A program made the position numbers and the translations under genes. Shown here piece by piece: positions 15,976 to 24,648 of a stretch of 64,000 bases of DNA. The stretch lies in assembly GCF_000735605.1 (NCBI RefSeq), contig NZ_JPKG01000057.1, positions 1 through 64,000 of the forward strand, given 5' to 3'. Numbering within the stretch: the first letter of the stretch is position 1; every line of letters starts with the position of its first letter. The notes under the pieces are model-generated. The model saw only the letters and a list, made by a program, of their open reading frames with translations, ran no database searches and was not told where the DNA came from. This DNA comes from Allobosea sp. LC85. GTDB taxonomy: Bacteria; Pseudomonadota; Alphaproteobacteria; Rhizobiales; Beijerinckiaceae.

Positions 15976-16293
15976 TCAGGCGGCCCTGTCGGACGCACCG
16001 GAACAAGACTCTTCGATGCAGCACTCGTCGGACAGGAAACCGAGAAGGGCATTCATCGCGGGGTAAATCGCGCGGCAGATCAGCGTCGTGGCCTGCCGCT
16101 CCTGCGAGACCAGGCCGTTGAGCACCAGCTTCTGGAGATGATGCGACAGTGTCGACGCCGGAATGCCAAGACGCTCCTGGACCTGGTTGACCGGCAGCCC
16201 GCCATGACCCGCCCGAACCAGGGTTCGATAGAGTTGGAGACGCGTCGGGTTGCCGAGGGCCTCCAATTGCTTCGCTGCTTGTTCGATGTTCAT
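15976..16293 (-). CDS. ArsR/SmtB-family repressor (second copy)
   Basis: A 105-residue winged helix-turn-helix repressor starting at the ATG at 16293. Helix motif LEALGNPTRLQLYRTLV and recognition part LGIPASTLSHHLQKLVLNG are typical of ArsR. Metal or metalloid binding probably uses the C-terminal pair in DECCIEESC. It opens the arsO-MFS half of the island, 58 bp after acr3, and a near-palindrome (16334-16353) upstream is a plausible operator. It differs clearly in sequence from the first ArsR at 18357, so the two halves may be regulated separately. Confidence 0.85.
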   Translation of the reverse strand: MNIEQAAKQLEALGNPTRLQLYRTLVRAGHGGLPVNQVQERLGIPASTLSHHLQKLVLNGLVSQERQATTLICRAIYPAMNALLGFLSDECCIEESCSGASDRAA

Positions 16294-16333
16294 GGAAATA
16301 AGATGTGCCCGGAATCTCACGCCGTCAAGCGGT

Positions 16334-16353
16334 ATTTCGACGTCTCTCGAATT
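16334..16353. promoter_or_regulatory. Candidate ArsR operator before the second arsR
   Basis: ATTTCGA and TCGAATT are inverted around a 6-base spacer, one mismatch. The site lies 41 bp upstream of the second arsR start and overlaps the acr3 stop. It resembles the TATGTCGA/TCGACATA site before the first arsR in its TCGA core and 6-base spacing. Confidence 0.5.
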
Positions 16354-17404
16354 ATTCCGCAGCCTGCACCTTCCGAACGCCGTCGCCGCGCTCGTACCAG
16401 CCCTTTGACCGATTCACGATCCAGACCACGGTGAGCATCACCGGCACCTCGATCAGCACCCCGACGACGGTCGCCAGCGCAGCACCGGAATTGAACCCGA
16501 ACAAGCTGATCGCTGCGGCGACGGCGAGTTCGAAGAAGTTGGAGGCTCCGATCAGCGCGGAAGGTCCCGCCACACAGTGCTGCTCGCCGGCGATCCGGTT
16601 CAGCACGTAGGCCAGCCCGGCATTGAAATAGACCTGGATCAGGATCGGCACAGCCAGTAACGCGATGACCATTGGCTGCGCGAGGATCTGATCGCCCTGG
16701 AAGCCAAACAGCAGGACGAGGGTCGCAAGCAGAGCCACCAGAGAGGCTGGCCCGAGGCGCCCGAGCAGGCGATCCAGCGCTCCCTGTCCACCACTGGCCA
16801 GGACACGGACGCGGATCAGCTGCGCGACGATCACCGGAATGACGATGTAGAGAATGACCGAAAGGACCAGCGTTCCCCAAGGCACGGTGATCGCCGAGAG
16901 GCCCAGCAGCAGGCCGACGATCGGGGCGAAGGCGACGACCATGATCGCATCGTTCAGCGCGACCTGGCTCAGCGTGAAGTGGGGCTCGCCCTTGGTGAGA
17001 TTTGACCAGACGAAGACCATCGCCGTGCAGGGCGCGGCCGCCAGAATGATGAGGCCGGCGATATAGCTGTTGACCTGGTCCGCCGGCAGATAGGGCCGGA
17101 AGAGCCAGGCGATGAAGAACCATCCCAGCGCTGCCATCGAGAACGGCTTCACCGCCCAGTTGATGAAGAGCGTAACGCCGATCCCGCGCCAGTGACGGCT
17201 GACCTGGCCGAGCGCCGCAAAGTCGATCTTCAGCAGCATCGGGATGACCATGAGCCAGATCAGCAACGCGACCGGGAGATTGACGCTGGCGATCTCGGCG
17301 CTGCCGATCGCCTGGAAGACGCCGGGCATGACATGGCCGAGGGCGATGCCGGCGACGATGCACAGCGCGACCCACAGGGTAAGGTAGCGTTCGAAGGTGG
17401 ACAT
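16352..17404 (-). CDS. acr3: Arsenite efflux permease, ACR3 family
   Basis: A 350-residue inner-membrane protein with ten hydrophobic helices that extrudes arsenite with the proton gradient. Family motifs include NWAVKPFSMAALGWFF in helix 3-4, AAPCTAMVFVWSNLTKG with the conserved Cys required for arsenite transport, and FNAGLAY/LIGASNFFELAVA in the second half. Start at 17404, with GAGG seven bases upstream; the frame is open further but is not homologous. It follows the two arsenate reductase genes with only 7 bp to arsC and completes the reduce-and-export route. Confidence 0.92.
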   Translation of the reverse strand: MSTFERYLTLWVALCIVAGIALGHVMPGVFQAIGSAEIASVNLPVALLIWLMVIPMLLKIDFAALGQVSRHWRGIGVTLFINWAVKPFSMAALGWFFIAWLFRPYLPADQVNSYIAGLIILAAAPCTAMVFVWSNLTKGEPHFTLSQVALNDAIMVVAFAPIVGLLLGLSAITVPWGTLVLSVILYIVIPVIVAQLIRVRVLASGGQGALDRLLGRLGPASLVALLATLVLLFGFQGDQILAQPMVIALLAVPILIQVYFNAGLAYVLNRIAGEQHCVAGPSALIGASNFFELAVAAAISLFGFNSGAALATVVGVLIEVPVMLTVVWIVNRSKGWYERGDGVRKVQAAE

Positions 17405-17411
17405 GGGGACC

Positions 17412-17837
17412 TCAGGCGAGAGCGACGGGACGGCCGGCGGCGTCGACGACGCGTTCGCCGTCCTCCTTACGGAATTCGGCGAGCTGCGGCGGTAGCAACG
17501 GAAGGACGGCCTCGGACGGTCGGCAGAGCCGGACGCCCTTGGGCGTGACGACAAGCGGCCGGTTGACCAGAATGGGATGGGCCTCGATCGCGTCGTAGAG
17601 CGCCTCGTCGGACAAGCTGGGATCGCCGAGCCCGAGCTCGGTGAAAGGCGTGCCCTTCTCGCGCAGGATCTCCCGGATCGTCAGTCCAGCGCGAGCGAGG
17701 AGTTGCTTGAGGAGCGCGCGCGTCGGCGGCGTCTTCAGATATTCGATGACGTGGGGTTCGACTCCGGCGTTTCGGATCAGGCCGAGCGTGTTCCGCGACG
17801 TCCCGCAGGCCGGGTTGTGATAGATGATGACGTCCAT
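17412..17837 (-). CDS. arsC: Arsenate reductase, glutaredoxin-dependent type
   Basis: A 141-residue ArsC of the E. coli plasmid R773 type; it reduces arsenate to arsenite with glutathione and glutaredoxin. Visible hallmarks are the N-terminal strand VIIYHNPACGTSRNTL with the catalytic Cys, the EYLKTPP segment, and NRPLVVTPKGVRLCRPSE with the conserved Arg that positions arsenate. The ATG shares one base with the TGA of the preceding gene, so the pair is coupled. The island therefore has two unrelated arsenate reductases in series. Confidence 0.92.
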   Translation of the reverse strand: MDVIIYHNPACGTSRNTLGLIRNAGVEPHVIEYLKTPPTRALLKQLLARAGLTIREILREKGTPFTELGLGDPSLSDEALYDAIEAHPILVNRPLVVTPKGVRLCRPSEAVLPLLPPQLAEFRKEDGERVVDAAGRPVALA

Positions 17838-18364
17838 CACGCCACCTCGGGTCGGCGACCGCTCGCGCCCTCGAGGCCTCCGATCTGCGCGACGCGCTGC
17901 TTCAGCGCCATCTGGTCGAGGCTCGCGACGGGCAGAGACAGGAGCACGTTGATCCGGTTGCGCAGGTAGTGCAGCGCCGTCACGAAGGCCCGCTCGCGCT
18001 CGATGTCGCTGCCCTGGACATTGGAGGGATCCTCGATCCCCCAATGCGCAGTGATCGGCTGGCCCGGCCAAAGGGGACAGGCCTCGCCAGCGGCCTGGTC
18101 GCAGACGGTGATCACCATGTCCATGACCGGCGCGCCGGGCTCAGCGAACACGTCCCAGGTCTTCGATGACAGGCCATCGGTCGGGATGCCTTCGGCCTCA
18201 AGCACCTTGAGCGCCATCGGCTTCGGGCCGGGCCCGCCCTCGCTTCCGGCAGAGAAGGCACGAAAGCGGCCCTCACCGAGATGGTTCAGCAGCGCTTCGG
18301 CCATGATCGACCGGGCGGAGTTGTGCGTGCAGAGGAAAAGCACGTTGAGGACGCGATCAGGCAT
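17837..18364 (-). CDS. arsC: Arsenate reductase, low-molecular-weight phosphatase type
   Basis: A 175-residue protein of the LMW protein tyrosine phosphatase fold, the thioredoxin- or mycothiol-coupled ArsC family. The phosphate-loop FLCTHNSARSIMAEALL carries the catalytic Cys, and DMVITVCDQAAGEACPLWPG gives the second Cys region and Asp. The typical third Cys of the S. aureus triad is CP(L) in the same stretch. A C-terminal ~35-residue extension (QMALKQRVAQIGGL) goes beyond the common length. Start overlaps the arsR stop by 8 bp and its own stop overlaps the next arsC. Confidence 0.88.
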   Translation of the reverse strand: MPDRVLNVLFLCTHNSARSIMAEALLNHLGEGRFRAFSAGSEGGPGPKPMALKVLEAEGIPTDGLSSKTWDVFAEPGAPVMDMVITVCDQAAGEACPLWPGQPITAHWGIEDPSNVQGSDIERERAFVTALHYLRNRINVLLSLPVASLDQMALKQRVAQIGGLEGASGRRPEVA

Positions 18365-18713
18365 CGGTGGTGACTTTCGGGGGGCAGCAGGGGCTGAGTT
18401 CGGCCATCAGCGGCGCGCAGATCTCAGCGCGGCCGCCGCAGCAATCCTTGAGGAGGAAGGCGACCACGGCGCGCAACGCGTCCAGGTCGGCGCGATAAAT
18501 GATCGAGCGGCTGAAGCGCTCCGACCGCACAAGCCCTGCGCGGCTCAAGATGCCGAGATGCGAGGACATCGTGTTGTGCGGGACGTCGAGCTGACGGGCA
18601 ACTTCGCCGGCGGGAAGGCCCTGGGGCTCGGCGGCGACCAACAGACGAAAGACGTCGAGGCGAGTGCCCTGCGCGAGGGCCGCCAATGCCAGGATGACCT
18701 GCTCATTTTCCAT
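18357..18713 (-). CDS. arsR: ArsR/SmtB-family repressor, first gene of the ars operon
   Basis: A 118-residue winged HTH repressor beginning NEQVILALAALAQGTRLDVF. The recognition region is LDVPHNTMSSHLGILSRAG. Metalloid binding probably uses the cysteines of DCCGGRAEICAPL and PCCPPK at the C-terminus, a placement unlike the E. coli ArsR helix-3 site. The start is the ATG at 18713, with a TTG 36 bp upstream as alternative. A perfect inverted repeat reaches the first base of this ATG. It leads a tight operon arsR-arsC-arsC-acr3. Confidence 0.88.
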   Translation of the reverse strand: MENEQVILALAALAQGTRLDVFRLLVAAEPQGLPAGEVARQLDVPHNTMSSHLGILSRAGLVRSERFSRSIIYRADLDALRAVVAFLLKDCCGGRAEICAPLMAELSPCCPPKVTTDA

Positions 18714-18734
18714 ATGTCGAGACTTATCGACATA
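18713..18734. promoter_or_regulatory. ArsR operator, perfect inverted repeat
   Basis: TATGTCGA and TCGACATA are exact complements separated by GACTTA. The site lies directly at the arsR start codon, where bound repressor would block transcription of arsR-arsC-arsC-acr3. The overlap with the ATG suggests either a leaderless transcript or a start at the upstream TTG. Confidence 0.75.
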
Positions 18735-18861
18735 ATGCCGCGAACGCAAGCCGCTGATTGTGCCGTTTGGCGAGCGAGGTCCGGCCCATACTGCTCACGC
18801 GGACCCGGAATCTTGATTGAGCCCTCCGGAGCATGGGCTTGCTGGGCAACGAATTTGCCCG

Positions 18862-21800
18862 TCAGAACCTCACCGCCAGCATGCCCTTGAAGCTGTGATC
18901 CTGCGCGTCTTTGGCGAGCTGTCCGGTATAGGCCAGGCTGAGCGCGGCGCTTTTGCTGATCGCGAGGTCGAGCCCGGCTTCGACGACGGCAGCGTCCCGG
19001 GCGATCGGCACGCCGGCGACCGTGAAGGCGCTGCCCCCAGTGAAGGCGAGCGTCGCGGTCGGCGTCACCTCGCCGAAGGCGTGGCGCCAGGCAAGGCCAC
19101 CGCGCAGGGTCAGGTCCATGCCCTGCAGGGTGAGCGTGCTCGAGGCGCGCAGGCCCAGCGTCGAGTAGCCGAGGCTGATGTCGTCGCTCCGGCCGGTCAG
19201 CGCCGCGGCGCCGCCGGTCTCGCTGAGCCCGGCAGTGTGCAGGTTGACATAGGCCAGGCCGGCGAAAGGCTCGAGCGCCACCTGGCCGAGGTCGACGCGG
19301 TAGCCGAGCTCGCCGAAGACCTGCGCCGTGCCGGCGTCGTAGTCGCCCTTCAGGCCATTGCTGAAGCCGGTGAAGGCGACGGTGCGGCGGGTCGCGATGT
19401 CGTGCCAGGTGTAGCTCGCGCCGGTGCGCAGGCCGAGCGCTCCCCATTGCCCGCCGCCATAGAGGCCGAGATGGTAGTTGTCGCTCTCGCCCGAGGAGAG
19501 CCGCGCGTTCACGTCGAATGTGCTGCGGGTGTAGCCGGCGACCACGCCGAAGCGCAGCGTGTCGAACACAGCCGCATCAGCGCCGATCAGGAAGCCGCCG
19601 CTCGAGCGCGTCAGCCTGGCGGCGTTGCCGTCGCCCTCGCTCCGGCCCCAGTAGCCGTAGCCCTGACCCCAGACGGCGAAGCGATCCGACCTGGGCCTGG
19701 GCATCGGCCCGGTCGCGGACGGGGCGAGGTCGGCGGCAAAGCCGTAGTTCAGCGTCGCCATCGGCTGGGCTCCGACCGCGCCGAAGGCCGCGCGCAGCCG
19801 GTCGTTGACGGCAGAGCGCAAGAGCCAGCTCTCGTCGACCAGCGCGCTCTTCGCGGAGGCGTGGATCTCGCCCGAGAGCGCGTCGAAGGCCTGGCGGGCT
19901 GAAGCGGCATCGAGCATCAGGAGGCTGTTGTAGAGCGCCAGCGTGCCGCCGATCTGCGGCAGCGTGTCGAGCCCGCCTGCGGTGGCGAACTGGTTGCGGG
20001 TCTGCGCCACGGTCTCGAAGATCGCCGGCGGTGGCGTCGGTGTCGGCGTCGGGCCGGAGCCGGGAGGGGTGGTGGGAGGGGCGCCCGGTCCGGGAGGGGT
20101 GCCCGGACCGCTGCCCTTGACCGCGATGACGAGGTCGACCTGGTTGGGCTGGTGCTCGACCGAAAGGTCGAGGAAGGCCGAGCGCGAGACGGCGCCGGCC
20201 ACCGTGCCGCTGACCCCGCCGGCGGCGGTGATGATCGTGTAGCGCTGGCCGCTGATGTAGCTCGTCTGCGGGTCGAGCGCGGTGACGCCGATCTGGCTGC
20301 CGGTGACCGTCGCCGTTCCCAAGGCGCCCCCCGTTGCGAAGACGGCGATCCGGTCGGAGCTGCCGTTGCCGGCGATCTCGACCTCGTAGAGGGAGCCCGG
20401 CGCCAGAACGAGGTTGCCGGCGACATTGAGCGTGCCGATCGAGTTGCCCGGCGCGATGGTCGCGCCGGACTGGATCGTGGCGGAGCCGACGGCGCCCGAA
20501 CCGGCCAGCGTCGCGCCGCTGAGCACGGTGACGGGCGAAAGCAGAAGCGTGCCGTTGATCGAAAGCTTGCCGGCCTCGACCGTGGTCGGGCCGCTGAGGA
20601 TGCTGGCGCCGGTGAGGTTCAGGTTGCCGGCGCCGCGCTTGGTGAAGGAACCGCCGCCAAGGATCTGGTTGGCGAAGGTCGCGTCGGTGGGCTGATCGAT
20701 GATCAGCGCTGCATTGTTGCCGATCCGGCCGCTGCCGAAGCTCGTGGCCTGGCCGATCAGCGTGCCGGCGGCGAGATCGGTGCCGCCCGTATAGGTGTTG
20801 ACGCCGGTGAGCGTGGTCGAGCCCGTGCCGCTATGAGTGACAATGCCCGTGCCCGAGATCGCGCCGCCGAAGGTGACGGGGTCCGAGCGGTAAAACAACA
20901 GGTTGCCGTTGTTGACGACATCGCCGACGATCGAGCCGCTCGTGCCGCCATTGCCGAGCAGCAGCCTGCCGGCCGAGATCAACGTGCCGCCGGTATAGGT
21001 GTTCGTCCCGGTGAGGGCGAGAGTACCAAGATCGGACTTCACCAGCTGGGCGCTGCCGATGAGGTTGGAAGCGATCGTGGCCTGAGTGAAGGCACCGCTC
21101 GCGGTGCCGTCGCCGACTCGGATGACCGCCTGCGTACCGGTCAGGGTGAGGTCGCCGCCCTGGACCGTGTAGTTGGTGCCGGTGAACTGCATGCCTGAGG
21201 CGGTGACGGGCCCCTGGCTATTGTCGACCGTGACGACAGAGAGGGTGCTGCCCTGGAAAACGGCGAAGGAGCCGGGCGCATAGGCCGCGTTCGAGGCGCC
21301 GGACTGGTTGGCCCAGTTGTTGTTGCCGGTCGCGCCCTGCCAGGTGCCGCCGCTGCCGCTGATGACGCCGTCGCCCGGCGTGCCCGGGCCGTCCCAGAAG
21401 TTCAGCGTCAGCCCGGCCGTGTTGACCAGGTTGACTTGCTTGGCGACTGCCGTCTGCAGGGAGAAGTCGGGTGTCGGCACGCTGCCGACGGTGAGGCCGT
21501 TATCGGTGAGCGTGCCCGTGTAGTTGAAGATCCGGTAGATGCCGGGATCGAAGCTGCCGCCCGGCGCGGCCGTGACGTTCAGGGTGCCCGCGACGGTGAG
21601 GTTGCCGTTGACGTTGGTCAGATCGTTGAGGGCGCCGTTGGGAACGCCAGCCTGGCCGAGATTGTAGGCGAGCAGCGCGCCGTTGTTCAGGGTCAGGTTG
21701 CCGTTGATCGTCAGCAGGCCGGGCGCCGCCCCGGCCGCGCCTGGCGCCAGGGTGCCGTTGGCAGCGATCGTGACGTCGCCGCCGATGGTGCCGGTGCCGC

Positions 21801-22968
21801 CCAGCGTCGCGCCGACGAGCACGGCCATGGGGCCGAGCGTCGAGCCCGTGACCAGCAGCGTGCCCTGCTGGACCGACCAGGGCCCCGGGGCAGTGGCCGC
21901 CCCGGTCAGGGTCCAGGTGCTGGTGCCGGTCTTGATGAAGGCGTCGAAGTTCTGGTACTGCGCCGCCGGGCCGATGGCCGAGACGTCGAAGCTGGCGTCG
22001 GTGCTCCCGCCGAGGCGCAGGACGTCTGTTAGACCGGTGGCGTTTGCGACCACATTGCCCTGGATCACCGAGCCGGCCCGAAGTTCCAGGTCGATGCGGC
22101 CCGTCGTCGCGGTCGGGACCAGCTGGATCGCAGTGGCCTGGCCGGTGCCCGCCCGGATCGTGCCGCTGTTGATGATGGTGAGGCTGGCCGTGTCCCCGAT
22201 GCTGGTTATTCCGTACGCACCGGCCCCGCCTTCAATTGTGCCGGAATTGACGATTTGATCGACGCCGATACCGACGACGACGCCCGCCCCATTGATGCCC
22301 GTGCCGTTCGTGGGGCCGTTTCCACCGCGGATCGTGCCGTTATTCGTCAATGTGCTGGTTGTGCCGGAGGTGCCGGCGATATCGACACCCGCTCCGCCGT
22401 TCGTCGTCGCACTGTTGCCGCCCTGGATGGTGCCGTTATTGGTGACTGATGATTGCAGGCTGACTTGGACACCTGTCCCACCCGCTCCGGGGCCACCATT
22501 GCCGCCGATGATCGAGCCATTGTTGATGATGGCTGTACGGGAGGCCAGGATGCCGGTTTGTGCGCCGGCAGCGCCATCGGCGCCCCGCACCGTGCCTGAA
22601 AATGTGACCTGATCGCTGGCGCCGGACTGCGAGAAGTTGATGGCGCCGTTGGCGGAGTCGAGGATGCCGGAAAGGGTGAAGCCCTGCGTGGCGATCGAGA
22701 TCGGCTTCGCCGGGTCCGGCATGGCCAGGATACTCGAGACCGCGAAGCTCTGGGTCATCACGATCGTCGCGGGACCAGCGCCGTCCGTGTTCGCCGTGGT
22801 GATGGCGTTGCGCAGCTCCGTCTCGTTGCCGACGAAATAGGTTGCGGCCGATGCCGGCGCCGTCAGCCAGCAGGCGATGGCGAGAGCGGCGCAACTGACG
22901 CCCGCGAGCAGCGCTCCTTTTCCGGTATGGCTTGCCCTTGAAACACCCCCGCCGGCGCCCGCATCCAT
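18862..22968 (-). CDS. Autotransporter (type Va secretion) with beta-strand-repeat passenger
   Basis: A 1368-residue outer-membrane protein. An extended signal region (GKGALLAGVSCAALAIACW, cleavage near APASA) is followed by a passenger to about residue 1000. The passenger has many parallel beta-helix repeats of the autotransporter-associated type, e.g. NTYTGGTLISAGRLLLG and NTYTGGTDLAAGTLIG. A Pro/Thr/Gly-rich linker (PPGPGAPPTTPPG) precedes a C-terminal beta-barrel of about 280 residues ending in Phe (MLAVRF). No RGD, protease or lipase motif is evident, so adhesion or biofilm formation is a guess. The ATG at 22968 has GGAGAAG upstream; the longer frame to 23145 is not needed. Confidence 0.88.
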   Translation of the reverse strand: MDAGAGGGVSRASHTGKGALLAGVSCAALAIACWLTAPASAATYFVGNETELRNAITTANTDGAGPATIVMTQSFAVSSILAMPDPAKPISIATQGFTLSGILDSANGAINFSQSGASDQVTFSGTVRGADGAAGAQTGILASRTAIINNGSIIGGNGGPGAGGTGVQVSLQSSVTNNGTIQGGNSATTNGGAGVDIAGTSGTTSTLTNNGTIRGGNGPTNGTGINGAGVVVGIGVDQIVNSGTIEGGAGAYGITSIGDTASLTIINSGTIRAGTGQATAIQLVPTATTGRIDLELRAGSVIQGNVVANATGLTDVLRLGGSTDASFDVSAIGPAAQYQNFDAFIKTGTSTWTLTGAATAPGPWSVQQGTLLVTGSTLGPMAVLVGATLGGTGTIGGDVTIAANGTLAPGAAGAAPGLLTINGNLTLNNGALLAYNLGQAGVPNGALNDLTNVNGNLTVAGTLNVTAAPGGSFDPGIYRIFNYTGTLTDNGLTVGSVPTPDFSLQTAVAKQVNLVNTAGLTLNFWDGPGTPGDGVISGSGGTWQGATGNNNWANQSGASNAAYAPGSFAVFQGSTLSVVTVDNSQGPVTASGMQFTGTNYTVQGGDLTLTGTQAVIRVGDGTASGAFTQATIASNLIGSAQLVKSDLGTLALTGTNTYTGGTLISAGRLLLGNGGTSGSIVGDVVNNGNLLFYRSDPVTFGGAISGTGIVTHSGTGSTTLTGVNTYTGGTDLAAGTLIGQATSFGSGRIGNNAALIIDQPTDATFANQILGGGSFTKRGAGNLNLTGASILSGPTTVEAGKLSINGTLLLSPVTVLSGATLAGSGAVGSATIQSGATIAPGNSIGTLNVAGNLVLAPGSLYEVEIAGNGSSDRIAVFATGGALGTATVTGSQIGVTALDPQTSYISGQRYTIITAAGGVSGTVAGAVSRSAFLDLSVEHQPNQVDLVIAVKGSGPGTPPGPGAPPTTPPGSGPTPTPTPPPAIFETVAQTRNQFATAGGLDTLPQIGGTLALYNSLLMLDAASARQAFDALSGEIHASAKSALVDESWLLRSAVNDRLRAAFGAVGAQPMATLNYGFAADLAPSATGPMPRPRSDRFAVWGQGYGYWGRSEGDGNAARLTRSSGGFLIGADAAVFDTLRFGVVAGYTRSTFDVNARLSSGESDNYHLGLYGGGQWGALGLRTGASYTWHDIATRRTVAFTGFSNGLKGDYDAGTAQVFGELGYRVDLGQVALEPFAGLAYVNLHTAGLSETGGAAALTGRSDDISLGYSTLGLRASSTLTLQGMDLTLRGGLAWRHAFGEVTPTATLAFTGGSAFTVAGVPIARDAAVVEAGLDLAISKSAALSLAYTGQLAKDAQDHSFKGMLAVRF

Positions 22969-23184
22969 AGGGTCTTCTCCGCGAGAGTACAGGCCACTCC
23001 AAGATACAACCCTGAAGGGATTCCACCTGTTCCCACAAGTGCGAAAGGGCAACACCAAGAACGGAAGGTTACGGCAGGGCAGGGATGCAATGACAGCGAG
23101 GCGACGACAGGGTCGCGAACCGTTCACCGCGACATCCCGCACCACCTCAACCCAACCCGACCTTTATCCCGGCCGCTTGCGTTC

Positions 23185-23937
23185 CTACTGCCCCGGCAGG
23201 GTGAGGATCAGCGGTCCGTTGCGGGAGGCAACGACGGTGTGCTCGTATTGGACCGTGAGGGCTCTCGGCTGGCTGTAGAGGGTCCAGGGATCGTCGCCAT
23301 CTCCGGCGAACGCGGCGCCGAGGGACAGGAAGGGCTCGACGGTGAACACCAGCCCGTCCTGCATGATCCGGCGCTCGGAGGCGTCGGGCCAGGTTGCGAT
23401 CTCGGTCGGCTCCTCATGCAGTGACAGGCCGACCCCGTGGCTGGCGAGGTTGCGCACCAGCGTGTAGCCGTTCTTGCGCGCGAAGGTGCCCACGGCCCGC
23501 CCGATATCGGCCAGCGGCTTGCCGGCGCCGACCTGGCGCAAGCCTGTCCACATCGCCCGGCGCCCGTCCCGGCACAGCCGCTCGACCGCACGCGTCACGG
23601 GCGGCACGGCGAAGGACGCTCCCGTATCGGCGAAGTAGCCGTCCTTCTCGGCGGAGACATCGATGTTGACGAGGTCGCCGGGATTGATCCTGCGGGCCCC
23701 CGGGATGCCGTGCGCGATCTCTTCGTTGACGCTGATGCAGGTCGCTCCGGGAAAGGCGTAGAGCAATTCCGGAGCCGGACGAGCCCCGGCTGCCTCCAGG
23801 TACGCCCGTCCGAGCTGATCGAGCTCGAGCGTGGTCATGCCGGGCTCGATGGCCTTGCCCATCACCGCGAGGGTGTCGGCGACGATGCGCCCGATCTGCT
23901 TCAGCCCCGCCAGCTCGTCGTCGCTCGTCACGGTCAT
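23185..23937 (-). CDS. map: Methionine aminopeptidase, type I
   Basis: A 250-residue cytoplasmic metallopeptidase that removes initiator methionine. All five metal ligands of type I MetAP are visible in order: Asp in NIDVSAEKDGYFAD and its second Asp, His in ASHGVGLSLHEEP, Glu in FTVEPFL and Glu in QYEHTVV. The substrate-site His precedes them in EEIAHGIPG. The ATG at 23937 sits in a short tandem repeat. No ribosomal protein neighbours are present, so this may be a second, accessory map gene. Confidence 0.9.
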   Translation of the reverse strand: MTVTSDDELAGLKQIGRIVADTLAVMGKAIEPGMTTLELDQLGRAYLEAAGARPAPELLYAFPGATCISVNEEIAHGIPGARRINPGDLVNIDVSAEKDGYFADTGASFAVPPVTRAVERLCRDGRRAMWTGLRQVGAGKPLADIGRAVGTFARKNGYTLVRNLASHGVGLSLHEEPTEIATWPDASERRIMQDGLVFTVEPFLSLGAAFAGDGDDPWTLYSQPRALTVQYEHTVVASRNGPLILTLPGQ

Positions 23938-23963
23938 GTCGTTACCGTTTGCATGTCGTTACC
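23935..23963. repeat. Short tandem duplication at the map start codon
   Basis: The 17-base unit beginning CATGTCGTTACC is repeated once (second copy truncated to 12 bases). The first CAT is the complement of the map ATG, so a second possible start lies 17 bases upstream, out of frame. Confidence 0.6.
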
Positions 23964-24053
23964 TTCCGCAAAGCCGCTGCTTCGGCTGGCATCCAGACTG
24001 TCCTCTCCTGCACGCGGCTCCGCCGACAGGAACCCTTTGCGCGCGTCGACCGT

Positions 24054-24168
24054 TCTAGATCACGCTGCGTTTGGACGATGTCGTCCAAACGCAGAAAACG
24101 TGATCGAATCTCATAGTTTAGAGCATGCTCTATGCGAAAAACCGTTGCCACTTTTTCGCAGCATGCTT
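24054..24168. repeat. Rhizobial-type interspersed palindrome, two hairpins
   Basis: First hairpin 24058-24105: perfect 13-bp stem CTGCGTTTGGACG / CGTCCAAACGCAG with ATGT loop, flanked by GATCACG / CGTGATC. Second hairpin about 24124-24166: GCATGCT and GCGAAAAA pair with TTTTTCGC and AGCATGC. Elements of this wording are common between genes in Hyphomicrobiales. It fills the gap between map and the VOC gene. Confidence 0.85.
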
Positions 24169-24194
24169 GAGGTCCAGGACAGAGGAGTGTTCAA

Positions 24195-24560
24195 ATGGCA
24201 TCCGTCCGATACATCGTCGCGGACGTCAACGAGGCGGTCGCGTTCTACCGGGACAATCTCAATTTCAAGATCGACAAGCACAACCCGGGCAAGTTCGCCG
24301 CGTTGCTGCGCGACGACCTGACGCTGTATCTCAGCGCCCCGGGCGCCGGGAGCGGTGGCCAGGCCGGCGGCGATCCGAAGCCCGGCGGGTGGAACCGATT
24401 CATGATCGTGACGGACGAGATCGATGTCCTCATCGCGCGGTTGCGCCGGGCCGATGCACGATTCCGCGGCGACATCAGCGAGGGCGGCGCCGGCCGCGCC
24501 ATCCTGCTCGAAGATCCATCGGGCAACGTCATCGAGCTCTTCGAGTTCAAGAAGGACTGA
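24195..24560 (+). CDS. VOC-superfamily (glyoxalase/bleomycin resistance) protein
   Basis: A 121-residue single-domain VOC protein with an AGAGGAG ribosome site. The two beta-alpha-beta-beta units are seen as RYIVADVNEAVAFYRDNLNF and FMIVTDEIDVLIARLRRA, and the family end LEDPSGNVIELFEFK carries the metal-ligand Glu. Family members are lyases, dioxygenases or antibiotic-binding proteins; none can be chosen from sequence alone. It stands alone between two repeat elements. Confidence 0.85.
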   Translation: MASVRYIVADVNEAVAFYRDNLNFKIDKHNPGKFAALLRDDLTLYLSAPGAGSGGQAGGDPKPGGWNRFMIVTDEIDVLIARLRRADARFRGDISEGGAGRAILLEDPSGNVIELFEFKKD

Positions 24561-24599
24561 GCCTGACGTCGGGCTGATGGCGGCGGAGCTGGGCGTTAA

Positions 24600-24648
24600 C
24601 ATCGGCTTTGGCCCGAGAACCGCAATCCACTTTTCGGGCCGATGCTTA
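24600..24648. repeat. Interspersed palindromic element
   Basis: A copy of the CGAGAACCGCAATCCAC element with CATCGGC and GCCGATG ends. Its TTA at 24646-24648 is the TAA stop of the minus-strand YihY gene. Confidence 0.85.

Noticed and set aside
23942-24151. A 69-codon minus-strand frame
   Set aside because: It is built from the interspersed palindromes and a tandem duplication, with no ribosome site or family resemblance.
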